In this document: piece after piece, positions 34,440 through 46,289 of the stretch | Numbering within the stretch: the first letter of the stretch is position 1 | Layout: every line of letters starts with the position of its first letter | Assembly: GCA_012934845.2 (NCBI GenBank) | Contig: WNNJ02001664.1 | Location: 62,001 to 126,000, forward strand | Direction: 5' to 3' | Source: Pomphorhynchus laevis | Taxonomy: Eukaryota; Acanthocephala; Palaeacanthocephala; Echinorhynchida; Pomphorhynchidae | DNA length: 64,000 nt | The notes under the pieces: model-generated | What the model was told of the DNA's origin: nothing | Database searches by the model: none | The model's input: only the letters and a program-made list of their open reading frames with translations | Made by a program: the position numbers and the translations under genes

Positions 34440-34940
34440 CGACGCTAAAGTGATCGTCTTGAAATGACATGGTGTCTGAAAGTCTGAACCGAAGTCCAGT
34501 ATATCAAGCAACACCATTTTATATCCATTAAGGATCCAACGAGTCAGCGACAATTCAGCAAAAACCTATGTCTAGTGTTTAAAGGATGGTCCGCAGAGCC
34601 AACCGATCTGGAAAGGAGCGTAAGCACTAGTCAATTAAGCAGTGTCGGAAACGCCTTTATTCATAATGTCACACAGTCAACGGAAGCGATCAGTTGGTAC
34701 TTCATTCTACTGATTAGTGTTTCCGTGTACTCATCATTTAGATGCTAAAGCGATCGTCAAGAAGTGACATGGTGTCTGAAAGTCGTGAATCGAAGTTCAG
34801 TCTATCAAGCAACACCATTATATATAGTAATTATAAATTAAAATCAATTTATAAGCAACACCATTTAGTATAAATGATGTATTTCGTAAGGAATTTGGAC
34901 CGTTGTTACTCCGCACATCCGTGCACTACTATTATGTTTA
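34440..34940 (+). repeat. PLE-associated dispersed repeat, copy 2
   Basis: Same block order as 21466-21850 (ATTAAGGATCCAACGAG, CACACAGTCAACGGAAGCGA, ATCCGTGCACTACTATTA). The start of the unit (GACATGGTGTCTGAAAG) is present twice, at about 34466 and 34767, so a partial tandem arrangement exists, as PLEs often show. Confidence 0.75.
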
Positions 34941-34944
34941 AGTC

Positions 34945-35335
34945 GGTTATCGCCTTCTTTTGTTTCTTTTAGGATTCGAAGTCGCGTTGTTCAATGGCAC
35001 ATGCTCAGCACCCACGTCGTATCAAAATTCCTATCTTACAGGAAGCCTGATTAGTTAAACTGCCTATAAGCTCTTTTGATGGATGCTTTTATATATTTTA
35101 AATTGTATATTCAAATTCAAGTCAGTACGCGCCCCCAAATTTCCTGATTCATATTTCATGTAATTATGAATGGTGTATTAAATGCCGTCTTATAATATTT
35201 AAGTGTATTTAAAGTAACATGCAGTTATTCGGATAGAAAAACGTAGTTTTTACAGTTGATGGTAATTTATATTATTTAACCTCTACGCTACCTATAGTTC
35301 CCCTTTATTGAATAAAATAAATAATTCTTAATATA
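34945..35335. other. No gene seen
   Basis: Unique AT-rich spacer between PLE-associated repeat and LINE-N. Confidence 0.5.
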
Positions 35336-35339
35336 AATG

Positions 35340-36290
35340 TTATTGTGTTTTTAAATTTTGATGATACCAATAATTAGCGAATCATCAAATAAGTTCGACT
35401 TTTTGATGGCAAACCCATAAAAACTCGGTATGATTAAGTTACGCGTACTTAAATTGTTGCGGATTATACGCACAAGCGCTTTTTCGTAGATGGAGAGGAG
35501 GGGATTTTGAGTCGAAATAAACCGCAGGTCTATAGGATATGAAACAGATTTTTTCGTTGGTAAAAATATTCTACGGCTGATGTTGATGTCGGCTACATCG
35601 GATGGTGAGGCTAAATGCATTGTGATGACCACTTCTCTTCTCTGATAGAATGTCAAAAGCTGACAAGCTCGAGAAGAGAGTGAAGTGACGGATTTGGAGG
35701 TGCCCGGAAGTGGTCCCTAGTATTTAAGGATATCCATAACAAATAAATCGCTGATCCTAAAGCCACTCCAAGGCAGAACTAGTCTTGGATAAAGCGTGGC
35801 TCTATAATTAAGTGGGGCAAGTGACTATTTCAAAACTTTATCAAGGCTTACCCTTCAATCCAACCCGATGCCCTCTCTCGCCAGAAGACAAATCTCTCCT
35901 TCGTGAATATGTTCCAGAGGGAAGCCTGAGAGGGACTAAGACGAGCAATACTCGTCCTGTCTCTACTCAGCTGGGGTCTAGAGCTCTAGTATTCATTACA
36001 GAGAATCTGCCTGCAGGAAGCAGACGATTGGGAAGGTGCAGCATTTTCGCTAGGACCTTTAGTATTGTCGAATTGAGACTGTAAATGCGACCTTTATAGG
36101 TAGTTGATAGAATCACGGTATCTTGCGAAGAAACGTATGAATTAAATTGGTCAAACTCTTATTTTCTATCCTGGGGAAGAAGGCCACTCTAATTGGATCA
36201 AAGTGAATCCTCCTTCTAACCAAGTTGTCTTCCTTAAACCGCCAGAGTATTAGGTCATGAAAGGTGGTCAGTTGTTATCGCGACTGCTCA
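35340..36290 (-). mobile_element. LINE-N 3' half, minus-strand copy
   Basis: Minus-strand segment equal to 28440-29400 of the plus-strand copy. It includes SPSDVADINISRRIFLP and RFISTQNPLLSIYEKALVRI (35351-35656), and the preceding stretch matches the CACTTTGATCC / GAGTGGCCTTCTT blocks. It continues the element whose 5' half is 37560-38640; LINE-L2 copy 2 separates the halves. The copy stops within RT, before the catalytic YADD. Confidence 0.75.
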
Positions 36291-36299
36291 TTGCAGATG

Positions 36300-37512
36300 G
36301 GCGACTGCTCATTGCAGATATCGCTCGATCTTTCATCAGCATTCGACATTGTCGATCACAAAATCCTTCTTTTTCGTCTTCGCTATTACTATGGTTTCTC
36401 TTCGTCCACCTTGGCTTGGTTCTCTTCGTATCTCTCCGATCGATCATTTTCCGTCCATTCTAATTCAAAGTATTCTCCTCTATCTTCTCTCTCTTGTGGT
36501 GTACCTCAAGGTTCTGTACTTGGCCCTATTCTATTTACGCTTCTTCTTGGAGATTTATCTTTTATAACTAGTAAATTCTGCTTCAGGGTAATGCAGTACG
36601 CTGATGATATACTTCTTTATTCTCATTCGTCTCCTCATTCCCTAAGCCAACTTTTCGTATCCGCATCTAATTGTCTTCGTGCTCTATCAGAACATCTAAT
36701 TTCTTTGCGCATGTCCCTCAATCCTACCAAATCTAAAGTGTTATGGATTTTACCCTCTACTGTTTCTGTATTTCCTCCTTCTCCGTATCTTCATACCACA
36801 ATATTCCTGCAGTAAATAAACTAGTATTTCTAGGTATTTACTTTGACAATAACCTGCATCTCGATCCCTTCATTTGTGATAAAACTATGTCTTCAAATAT
36901 TCTTCTCCGTGATATTCATCTCGTCAGAAATTCTCTAGATTTTAATTAATGTAAATATCTTATCTCCTCCCTTCTGTACCTACCTATTAATTACTGTCTT
37001 ACCCTTCTCGTATTCTCTTCAAAGTCAACCCTTATACCTCATCAGCGCATCATTAACACTGCTGTGCGCATCCTTTTTCGACTTCATAAATTCGAGCATA
37101 TCTCTTCATATTTATCAAAACTTGGATGGCTAAGTATTGAACATCGCATTCGTTTTCGTCTGTTTTGTCTAACTTATCGCCTTTTCCATTGTAATTCTCC
37201 TTCTTATCTTTATCTGCCAACTCTAAGTGAATCTCGCTATCTTTCTACTCACCTACGTTCCTGTAATTCTCTTCTGCTAAACGTACCTATTCACTCAACC
37301 AACTTCGGCCGTCGATCCCTACATATCGCTGCTCCTCTCCTTTGGAATTCCTTACCTAATCATCTGCGATCATCATCCTCACTCCGATTTTTCAAAAAGC
37401 AGCTAAAATCGATGCTACTAAACGATTAACTTTTTTTATCTGTTTCGCTTTTGTGGGCTTGTAAGCACACAGTCTGTGTGCATTTGCCACATTAAAAAAA
37501 CTTTCATATAAA
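36300..37512 (+). mobile_element. LINE-L2 copy 2, inserted in LINE-N
   Basis: 5'-truncated CR1/L2-type LINE in opposite orientation to its LINE-N host. It retains SLDLSSAFDIVDHKILLFRL (motif A), SCGVPQGSVLGPILFTLLLG (motif B) and VMQYADDILLYSHSS (motif C) in one frame to 36815. The C-terminal part follows (36743-36949 and 37064-37429, ending LWNSLPNHLRSSSSLRFFKK). The 3' hairpin (37465-37481) and A tail match copy 1. From 36743 to 36949 the encoded 68 residues equal those at 27361-27567, so both copies are close relatives. The 36743 frame itself is shifted relative to RT. Confidence 0.9.
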
Positions 37513-37559
37513 AAACTTTCACGGGTTTTAACAACTACGTCCTATTTAGCAGTAATATG

Positions 37560-38640
37560 TCGAGGAGTGAATTTGTTATTGAGCAATGAAAGGTAGGGGC
37601 CGGTCGGTGTGTATAAGATAATTATTCCTTGCTCTGTGAAGTGCTACATTAATCCAACAACCAGTTCTGTGGTTGAAGTCACCGAGTAACATGTCGTAGC
37701 CCCTTCTTAAAATACGGTCTAGTAGGTCACAGTTCTTGTGAATCTCCCCCGGCCGGATGTGGACATTGGCTAGGCCGAAGCGTTTACCGTTCTTTACAAA
37801 TGTGTTTATTTTCAAGAAACAATCACATTTGTAAAGAACGGTAAATGCATTTTTTGACCATGTGGATGCTCACTTCCGCAGTTCGAACAGTAAGTTTTTT
37901 TCGCATTTTGTCTCTTGTAACGTACTCGAGTCACATACCCCGCATTTAGGGGTCAAGGCGCTTCCAGAGGACCAATCCCCCACTAGTGGCTATTGTTACA
38001 GTATGGTACGTGAATCCATCCGTTTCCATTACGGTGAATTTCGGATTTTACCCCATAAAGGGGTTACAGTTTGAATTAGCCAAATTAATATCGACATCAA
38101 TTTGGGCGTTAGGAAACGCTACCGGGGTGGGAAATCCCTTACCAGTAATAAATCGAATGTTAGTTATGTTAAAAAAAAATTTCAAGCATTTCCACATCGT
38201 GTTCCGTGAGGAAGGTCGGAATATTGTTAATTATAACATAAGATAAAATTGGTTTTGATGAGACAGTGGCTAAATTAGTGTATCTGCTATTAAAAAATTC
38301 GGTGTATGTTTTAGCTAGGTCGGAGGAAGAGAAAGATATCTTGATTTCACCTTCATAGTATTTTATCATATTCAAAAGAATCCGTTTTCTATATTGGTTA
38401 GCGAAATCTCTTATGCATGAGTTTAAGAAATTTTGCCTTTCTTGAGGCGCCAACAGCCTAATAATAATTAAGTTAGCCAGTTTTGGTACTAGGGGAAGTA
38501 CCCCGTCCAGAGTATTTTCAGAAACACTATAAATTCCACTCACCTGCATTGTTCCATTCCCAGGAAAATCGTTTTTTACTCGTTTGATAGTTCCGACATT
38601 GCTTGCTCTACACACGATTGTATAAAAAATCTGTTTTGTG
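37560..38640 (-). mobile_element. LINE-N ORF1 and endonuclease start, minus-strand copy
   Basis: ORF1 frame at 38169-38615 (KLANLIIIRLLAPQERQNFL, then PTFLTEHDVEMLEIFF). A zinc-knuckle remnant follows at about 37860-37960 (CGVCDSSTLQETKC). Then comes the endonuclease start VKNGKRFGLANVHIRPGEIH and MLLGDFNHRTGCW (37576-37815). The element's 3' half is at 35340-36290. The junction between ORF1 and ORF2 contains a perfect 22-bp inverted repeat (37783-37845). Confidence 0.8.
37783..37845. repeat. Perfect 22-bp inverted repeat at LINE-N ORF1/ORF2 junction
   Basis: 37783-37804 (begins TTTACCGTTCTTTACAAAT) is exactly complementary to 37824-37845, with a 19-nt loop. It spans the first codons of the endonuclease-encoding frame on the minus strand. 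Confidence 0.9.
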
Positions 38641-38649
38641 TATCTGATT

Positions 38650-38840
38650 TACAGTAAAGTATATCGTTGGTCATTCGTTAAGATTCTCAAGCTCCTCATC
38701 TCGCGATTTCCGAGCATAGTCCGCCTCGATTGGTCTCTTCGGGGGGTGATAGACCCCGGGTGGTTCAGTCGAAGAGCGGCGTGTTGGATTAGCTGGAGGG
38801 CTCAGATCCCGCTGGACCTGAGGCCGTGATATCATTATGT
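38650..38840 (+). mobile_element. LINE-N 3' end only
   Basis: Matches 30170-30310: CTCATCTCGCGATTTCCGAG, TGGTTCAGTCGAAGAGCGGC and GAGGGCTCAGATCCC. It is a severely 5'-truncated copy, as LINEs often leave. Confidence 0.8.
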
Positions 38841-39100
38841 AGACTAAATGCTGTTATGAGTTGTCTTATCTGAACTGCAGTTGTTTTTTCTAATGTTTCT
38901 ATTCGTATTTTTTAGTGGTTGTTAGTTATTTATTTAAGAAATTCCTTATTATTGTTAAGTATTACATTCTAGATTGTTAAGCATAATTAGCATTACATTC
39001 TGGGTTATTTTTCTTACTGAAATGGGTAATCGTACTTAGTAATCTAACCGTAGATGAATCATGCCGTAGTTTCCGAAATGTTGTCTAATTTGGAATTGAA
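38840..39100. other. Spacer without a gene
   Basis: T-rich sequence with a duplicated TTAGCATTACATTCTGG-like motif; otherwise nothing. Confidence 0.4.
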
Positions 39101-39149
39101 TGAATTAAAAACAGTTACGCATTGATTACGATTAAAACAATCACGTAAG

Positions 39150-40140
39150 TATGCAATTTCAAGCAATAATCGCTGATAATGCAATCAAAATCAAGGTAAC
39201 TTCTTCTAATAATATTGTCGAGGTAAGTGCTTTGTTACCTTCCGCTGCAAATGAAGTAATAGGGGAATTTCCCCCTATTCCTAACCTAAAAAACCTGTTG
39301 ATCATAAAGTTTTCTGTACCGTTAGAGCGTCATAATCTGTTCAACATTTTTTTTCGTAAATTTGCAGAAAAAAACACTAACAGAGTTCTGTTTAATTCTC
39401 AAGATTCTATGAAACAGAGATTAAAATTTCCGTCGTTTCGGGCAACTTGGCGAAGGAATATGAAGCTTATTTCAACAATGAATTATCACACCTTGGCAAA
39501 CTACTTATTAAACCTATTCAAGCATCCCTTAATATCTCCAACCTTCCTCCATACTTGGAGGAGAATAACGTAGTGTCCTTGGAAAAATTATTTAAAGTAA
39601 CGAACTTCAGGTCTGTGATGGGAGGAATGGTCTTCCTCTCTCGATCGCTTTCGTTTTGTCCTCAATTGATTCAGCTGAGACTTTATCAAAAGCTGCCTTT
39701 AATCCCTTTCTAGGGTATAACTTAAAGTTTATACACGTTAGCACCAATGACGTAACTTATCCCCACTGCAACTCGTGTCATGAATGGGGCCACTGGTGCT
39801 CTGGATGTGACTAGAGAAAGTCGTGTGGTATTTGCGGTTCGACGAATTGCCAGCAAGCCGGCGGAAAATGCTTTTATTTACTAAAGTGCTCAGATTGTGG
39901 TGGAGCACATCCGACCTGGTCGAGGAAATGTGCTGACTTTAAACAATACCGTTCCTGAAACTGCTCCTACCGCCCCAAAAATGTCGATTCTTTAAGTGTT
40001 GAGGCTATTGCAGGTAGGATTACAGACAAAGATATCATAAGACTTCTCGACGCCAACAAGCAATCCACACTGAAGCAAATTGAACTTATTGCTAGGCAGC
40101 TGGTTGTATTGTTCAAGGCCCCGGAAATTTCAGTCGTTAT
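39150..40140 (+). mobile_element. LINE-N ORF1 copy
   Basis: ATG at 39151 opens 140 codons (PIPNLKNLLIIKFSVPLERH), followed in another frame by LIKPIQASLNISNLPPYLEE (39447-39713). Zinc-knuckle motifs at 39760-39945 include CGICGSTNCQQAGGKC and CSDCGGAHPTWSRKC. This matches the ORF1 regions at 25326-26205 and 37850-38615. No ORF2 follows, so the copy is 3'-truncated or split elsewhere. Confidence 0.75.
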
Positions 40141-40439
40141 ATGTCATTCCAATATTCGAATAATATGATTCAAATTTAACATCATTTATTTAGTAATACA
40201 TCGAAATGAAGCTTTTTGCTACAAATAATACATTTCTTTCGATTTTATCTTAGTGATTTTATTTATATAAAATAAATACTTAATTACATACTTTATTTTC
40301 ATAAAGTATGCAATTTATTTACACTTTAATCGTAACTACATTGTTTTATAAAATAGCTATTTTGATGTTACTTAATCTATATAAAAAACATTTGCACAAA
40401 GAAATAAATATGAATTAAATAATAAGGTGGTTTTCTAGT

Positions 40440-40900
40440 AAGGGATCTCCATGCGACTCCGAAAAGGATGCCGCATTCCCTCGTTGCACGGCTGCGCTGA
40501 TTCGTTTCATGATCCAGCTGAATGCGCGTTTATCTCCAGTTGTCCCCCAACCTCGAACCAAGCTGCCTCAAAAACGCAGATGCGCTGAGACCGACCGCGC
40601 CCAGTGTTTCGATGGCGAAGGGGACGGACAAATACTGTCGATCCTCAAAGCAGCTGTATTTGGTTCGTTTGAGCTGCTTCGCGTGGGCTGCAACAGCGCT
40701 AGCAGAAGACATCGCATGTGCGACATGACTGGCGGCCTGGGTGTTCGGGCAAGTGAAATCCCAAACGAGTATACGGCCAGCTTCCCATGACATAAGAGTC
40801 GCACCATCGGGTCGTTTGCCATCGTCTCGCGCTAAGCCTGCCGGTTCGAGTCTGGAGGGCGATCCTGAGGCAGCGAGAGCCATTCTCAGTGTATACAATT
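40440..40900 (-). mobile_element. GC-rich retroelement nuclease-domain fragment
   Basis: Strikingly GC-rich against AT-rich flanks. Minus strand: SRLEPAGLARDDGKRPDG, ILVWDFTCPNTQAASHVA, VPFAIETLGAVG and, after a +1 shift near 40525, MKRISAAVQRGNAASF. The KRPDG...WD.T pattern resembles the PD-(D/E)XK nuclease end of a reverse-transcriptase family seen in many invertebrates, ending in RIS.AVQRGNAAS. It is different from RTA copies here. No RT motifs remain. Confidence 0.65.
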
Positions 40901-40904
40901 ATTA

Positions 40905-43175
40905 TATACAATTATTTCGATGATAATTATTTCCATAATATTTTCGGTAATTCTTCGTTTATTATTAAAAAATATTTTATAAAAATATTTTTAATTATAA
41001 AATATTAAATATTTTAATATATGCTATAAAAAATATATATTTATATTTACACAGATATTCATAGCAAAACCTTTGGAATATTTATAAAATCAGAATCTAT
41101 AACTTTTTTGTTTTTAGTTTGCTTCTAAGTACAGTTTCTTTTCATTTTCTTACTAATCGCTAATTTTCATTATCGTTTTTAATTTACAAAATTTTTATGT
41201 AATCAAAAACATATCCGGTCATTAATTTAATTTACATTATAATCGATATAACAATTACCCAACCCAGCAATTAGATAATTACCCTTTGAATAATATTTTT
41301 CTTTATCCTGAGTTGGTCATTTAACATTTTTAAGATTATTGCTTATATTTTCGTATAAAAAATATATATTTACATATTTTCACGTCACATTTTCAACTTA
41401 TCCTTAATATAAAACATATAATAAATATTAATTTTATATTTATCGACACTAGAGTTATATCATAATTATTTTATAATTTTATATAATTAATTATCTAATA
41501 ATATTTTCATTATTCAACTGTATTTATTTAACTATGAGCTTAATCTATGTACATATATATTTTCTATTCTTTCTGTTTTGCTAATCGTATAACCGAATTT
41601 TTTAATTACTATCCACTTAAGCTTAGCATGATTATTAAAATATGCTTGCTTTTTTTAAAATTGACTACTTCTCATAATTTATGAACAACAATATTTAGTT
41701 CTTATGGGTATATTGAATTAAGAATTTTTTTAAAATAAATTATTTTAAATTTCTTTGCATAATATAAACTTACCTTTTTTAAAGTAACTCAAATAATTTT
41801 GAAGTTTTTAACATATCTGACTACTTAAATTTAAATATTAAAATTTAACATCTTTAAATATATATAATATATGTTATAATATTATATATTATATTTTATA
41901 TTTAATATGATATACATACTTATATTTTACATAAATATTTTAGTATTTAATGCATGTTCTTTCACTTATCGTTTTCATAAATATTTGCTAAAATAAACTT
42001 ATGAAAATATTGATACTTTATTATAACTGATTAAGAAACTATAATAACTTAATAATTCAGTTAGATATTGACTTTTGAAGAATTTAAAAAATATTTAAAT
42101 TCTAAGAATATATTTTTAAAAAATCAAAATTAGATTTTAATTAACAATTCAATTAAGAATTTAAATAATTAAAATATTAGTTTATCAGTTAACTATTATT
42201 TAACTGATTAATAATATGTTAAAAGATTTAACTTGTCAACATTTATTAATACTTATTGTTAATAAATTCATTTTATTAAAATGCATTAATAAAATGGATA
42301 TATTAATTTATTTTATAATAAATTAATAAAAAATATTAAAATTCAAATATTTAATCCGCTTTCTTGCTTTAAGATTTTATTTGAAATTGGTATTTTCATT
42401 CGTATATTTTTCGGATAATTTAAAATGTCACCTATTTGATCATATACTTGTATTTTCAGTAATAGAAATTAAATTTTATTTTATTAAAATTACCAAAATA
42501 TCTCTGAAGATGGCAGCTGTAATAGGTTTTAAATATTATTTTTGTATAATAGTATGAAAATTATAAATATTAAAATTAATAATTAATTTTATGTTTATAT
42601 CAATGTATTTCATAATAACCTACTAAAAATATATATAGTAAACAAACTTTCTTGTTATTTGACTTCATTTATATTAGAAGAAACCTACATGATGTCGTTC
42701 AATCATTTTGCATAACATTAAGATGTTATAATATGTCATTCTCGGTATTTTTAAGAATAAAAACTGTATTCCGTTTTTTAAAAAAGCGAAATTATCCATA
42801 AAGATCGCAGCAACAGCTGCGATAATATTGTAATATCTATATTTTTAATTTGCTATTTAATGAAGAATTCGAGTACCCGCATTAATGCAATGTACTTACT
42901 CTTATAGTATGAATTGTTGCGTAAATCGGATATGTTCTACTTATTATCAAAAATTTATTTTTAATAAAATATTGTGAATAATATATAATTTGATTTTAAT
43001 ATTGTAATTGTTATTAAATATTTGATATGTGTTTATATATCGTAAATATTTTAACCACCATTTTATTATTTCACAATTTATGGTCGTTTATCATCAATTT
43101 TTGATTGAAATATTATTTGTTCATTATTTGTTGATCATTTTATATTTTTATTTAAATACTTTTAATATTCAAAAT
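40905..43175. other. 2.3-kb AT-rich desert
   Basis: Very AT-rich with no coding region. A ~70-bp segment at 42775-42846 (AAAGATCGCAGCAACAGCTG) recurs at 50122-50190, marking a second dispersed repeat. Confidence 0.6.
42775..42846 (+). repeat. REP2 dispersed repeat, copy 1
   Basis: Shares GCGAAATTATCCATAAAGAT and GCGATAATATTGTAATATCT with 50122-50190 at high identity. A small GCAGCAACAGCTGC hairpin-like core is included. Confidence 0.65.
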
Positions 43176-43179
43176 CGAT

Positions 43180-43450
43180 GTTATAGTCAGTTTCAATAAC
43201 ATGATTGAATATTGCTGAAGATGTATCGATTTTCTTCAAATTGTACCTATGACGGTAAGTTCTTTTTAAGCTTTGTTTAGTTTGTCCAACATGAGTCTTC
43301 TCACAATCTGCACACGGAATAGCATATTACGCATTGTGATGATGTTACTGTTTTACTTTTGAATATGCCACTAAGTCTATAATCAGTTTTATATAATTTT
43401 ATATTACACTTTTATGTTGTTCTTTAATGTTTAAGTTAATTTCGACAATC
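43180..43450 (-). mobile_element. PLE C-terminal GIY-YIG fragment
   Basis: Minus strand reads AIPCADCEKTHVGQTKQSL followed by KRTYRHRYNLKKI, the CDC..(Y/H)VGQT signature of PLE endonucleases. It continues the PLE whose RT lies at 46290-47340, with LINE-T copy 2 between them. Confidence 0.7.
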
Positions 43451-43458
43451 GTACAGAT

Positions 43459-46235
43459 AAAGTTTGTACGGAGACAAAGAAAGAGGCATTAACATCCCTA
43501 GCGAACTAGTCTTTATGTAAGAACGTGGACCGTCATCTCGCTGGCAGTGAAGGAACCAGAATTAGTTGGAGATGGTTCGCTTCGATCTAGAAATAGTCGG
43601 AGTGACTTCTCTTCACTATTCTAAACAGGAACTAAACTTTTGGATTAAGGTTGAACCTTGAACTATTCGGGAATTACCAATGATAAGCGACGGCAGGCGG
43701 TGTAGGGATACTTACAAGTCCCCGATTGTCGTTCGTGGTAGAGATGTTTAACCCAGTGAACGAAAGGATGGCGTCTCGGAGACTTTTAGTCAAAGAAGGA
43801 AAGGGGATAACTGTTGCGTGTGCGTATGCTCCCAACATTATCTCGGAATACTCAGTTTTTGTGGAAGATCTTCAGGATCTTCTCGATAGCACTCCTGTGG
43901 GAAATTCCCTCCTTCTATTGGGTGACTTCAATGCTCATGTTGGTAGCGACAGTAGCACTTAGAAGTGAGTGTTGGGGAATAACATACTCTCCGATCTGAA
44001 GGCGAGTGGTGTTGAATTATTTTACTTTTGCTCTCGTAACAATTTGTGCATAACTAACAATATGTTTGAATATAAAGAGATACATAGACGCACACGGCAT
44101 CAAGATTCTCTCAGTCAAAGATCAATGATCGATTTTGTAATCGTTTCATTTGATCTGCGACGATATGTTCTGGACATTAGCGTGAAGAGAGGGACTGAGT
44201 TGTCAACCGATCACTACCTTGTAGTTAATAAACTTCAACGGCAGAATCGGATGCTATACAAAGTTAGTAAACCCAACCGTTTTGTGAGAGCGAGCTGGGA
44301 GCGTTTAGCGGATGTTTATGTCGAAGAACGTTTTACTGTCTACATCCGGTAGGACTTCTCTCGGTTGCCAGAAGATGCGAAGAACATTGATCAGGAATGG
44401 GAGATGTTCAGGAGGGAATACTCGAACTGCTTGGTGGACACCAACAATTAGAGATTTTGTCCAACAGAAGAAGCTGGCTTATAAGGCAACTTTGCCAGAT
44501 AAATCAATGGAAGCTGTTAGAAGTACCGAAGGACAAATAGAGCTTCAGCTCGAGCAGTTACTGAAGCGAAGAAGGCGGCTTGGGAGAAGTTTAGAAATCA
44601 CTTAGAACTTAATTATAGGTCAGCTTCAAAGATGTTCTGGAGGACGATCAGAAACCTTCGTGTTGGAAAGCGGAAAACTCCTCGAAGTGTCTATGACATG
44701 AAAGGATCTATGCTAACTATCATTGAAGAAATTATTGGTTGTTGGAAAGAGCATTTTAGGAGTCTCCTTAATACGATGGATATGCCTTGTCTTGAAGAAG
44801 TATAGCCTTTAGAACCAACGGAAGAGCTGATCTCTTGGAAAGAGGTCATTGATGTTGTTGAAAACTTCGTAATGGCAAGTCTATTGGAGTGGACGAGATT
44901 CAATCTGAAGCTGTAACGGCTCTCGACGTTGTTGGCATGAAGTGGCTAACACGGATATTCAATGTTATATTGAAGTCGGGCAAGGCTTCAAGTGAGTGGC
45001 GAACTGGGTGGTGGTACTGATCTTTAAGAACGGTGACCGAAGAGTGTGTTCCAATTATCGGGGCATCACTCTTTTTAGACAAACTGTTAAGCTATTTGCT
45101 AGGATTATTAAGTTAAGGATATGGCCTATAGTTGAGGGACAGTTGCATGAGGAACAATGCGGCTTTCGTCCAAGTCGTGGAACTACAGATCAGCTCTTTA
45201 CTCTCTCAACTATCTACGAACGATCTTGCGAGTTCGCTCAACCGGTTTACATGTGTTTTGTAGATTTGGAGAAGGCGTTCGACCGAGTTCCGCGAGAGAG
45301 GTTGTGGGAGGTACTAATGGAGTATAGAGTACCACACTATCCTCGGGTTGCTGTAGCTTCTCTGTATAAACGAAGTATTAGTTGTGTTCGTGTTCTAGGT
45401 AGGAAGTCTGAATTTTTTCTAGTAGGCTTTTGGCTTCGTCAGGGTTGTCCTTTGTCTCCACTTTTGTTCCTTGTTTACATGGACAAAATTACGAGACAGG
45501 CTGCTCCGATATATGTCGGTCTTCAGTTCGTTTCAATCAGGATATCATCTCTGGTTTTTGCAGATGCTCCAAGACTGTCTCTATGTGTTCGTCTCGGATT
45601 CAGATATCAATGTCTCTCCAGATTGGAGAAAATATTGTTCCTGATGTGGAGGATTTCAAGTATCTAGAGGTATTGTTCTCGAGGGACGGCAGGAACATCA
45701 GTTAGATTGAGAAGCGAATCTGTGCAGCTAATGCAGCAATGCTTTCTTTGTACTGGTATGTCGTGGTGAAGCAGTAGTTGAGTCTTCGGGCGAAGCTTTT
45801 GGTTTACCACGTAATCTTCGTTCCTATCTTAACCTATATTCATGGGCTTTGGGTTATGACCGAAAGAAAAATATCTCGGATACAGGCTGCCGAAATGAGG
45901 TTCCTTCGCTGTGTGGCCGGTCATAGCCTTGGAGTAAAGTCGCTGCTTTTCCACATCGATGAAAGTCAGTTGAGGTGGCTAGGACACGTTCTGAGGATGT
46001 CTATGAATCACCTTCCTCAGAGAGTTTTCCAGGCCGGACTTTTTTGAAAGAGACCTAGAGGTAGACCTCGATACCGGTAGAGAGATCAAATGTCAAAACT
46101 GGCCGAAGACTGCCTTGGGCTATCTGAAATAGAACTCTGGTCTGTCGCCCAGGATCGCGATGTCTCGAGTAGTTTGGTTTGTGCACTGCCTCAACGACCC
46201 GACACCCGGACCAGTGTTTGACAGGAAAAATCTGG
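43459..46235 (+). mobile_element. LINE-T copy 2, inserted in a PLE
   Basis: Same family as 12190-14990, here reaching the C-terminal end. Endonuclease: NPVNERMASRRLLVKEGKGI, LLLGDFNAHVGSD (43726-43962), RSMIDFVIVSFDLRR and ELSTDHYLVV. RT in a 223-residue frame (44996-45667): SNYRGITLF, EEQCGFRPSRGTTDQLFTLS, CFVDLEKAFDRVPRERLW and LRQGCPLSPLLFLVYMDKI. About 105 bp are missing right after FAD at 45570, so the second catalytic Asp of motif C and the following LLAS segment are gone. C-terminus: ISRIQAAEMRFLRCVAGHSL, LRWLGHVLRM and RPRGRPRYRWRDQMSKLA. It shares disabling changes with copy 1. Confidence 0.9.
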
Positions 46236-46289
46236 GATAATATTATTTGCTTTTTTCCTGTCAAGAAATTTATGTTGTTGTCTAGTATA

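Noticed and set aside
36264-36310. Met at 36264 as the start of a LINE-L2 protein
   Set aside because: The first residues derive from LINE-N flank and a small duplication; the LINE is 5'-truncated and has no own start here.
40530-40898. Host gene on the GC-rich island
   Set aside because: The encoded blocks match the end of a retroelement RT protein and continue across a frame shift into its RGNAAS motif.
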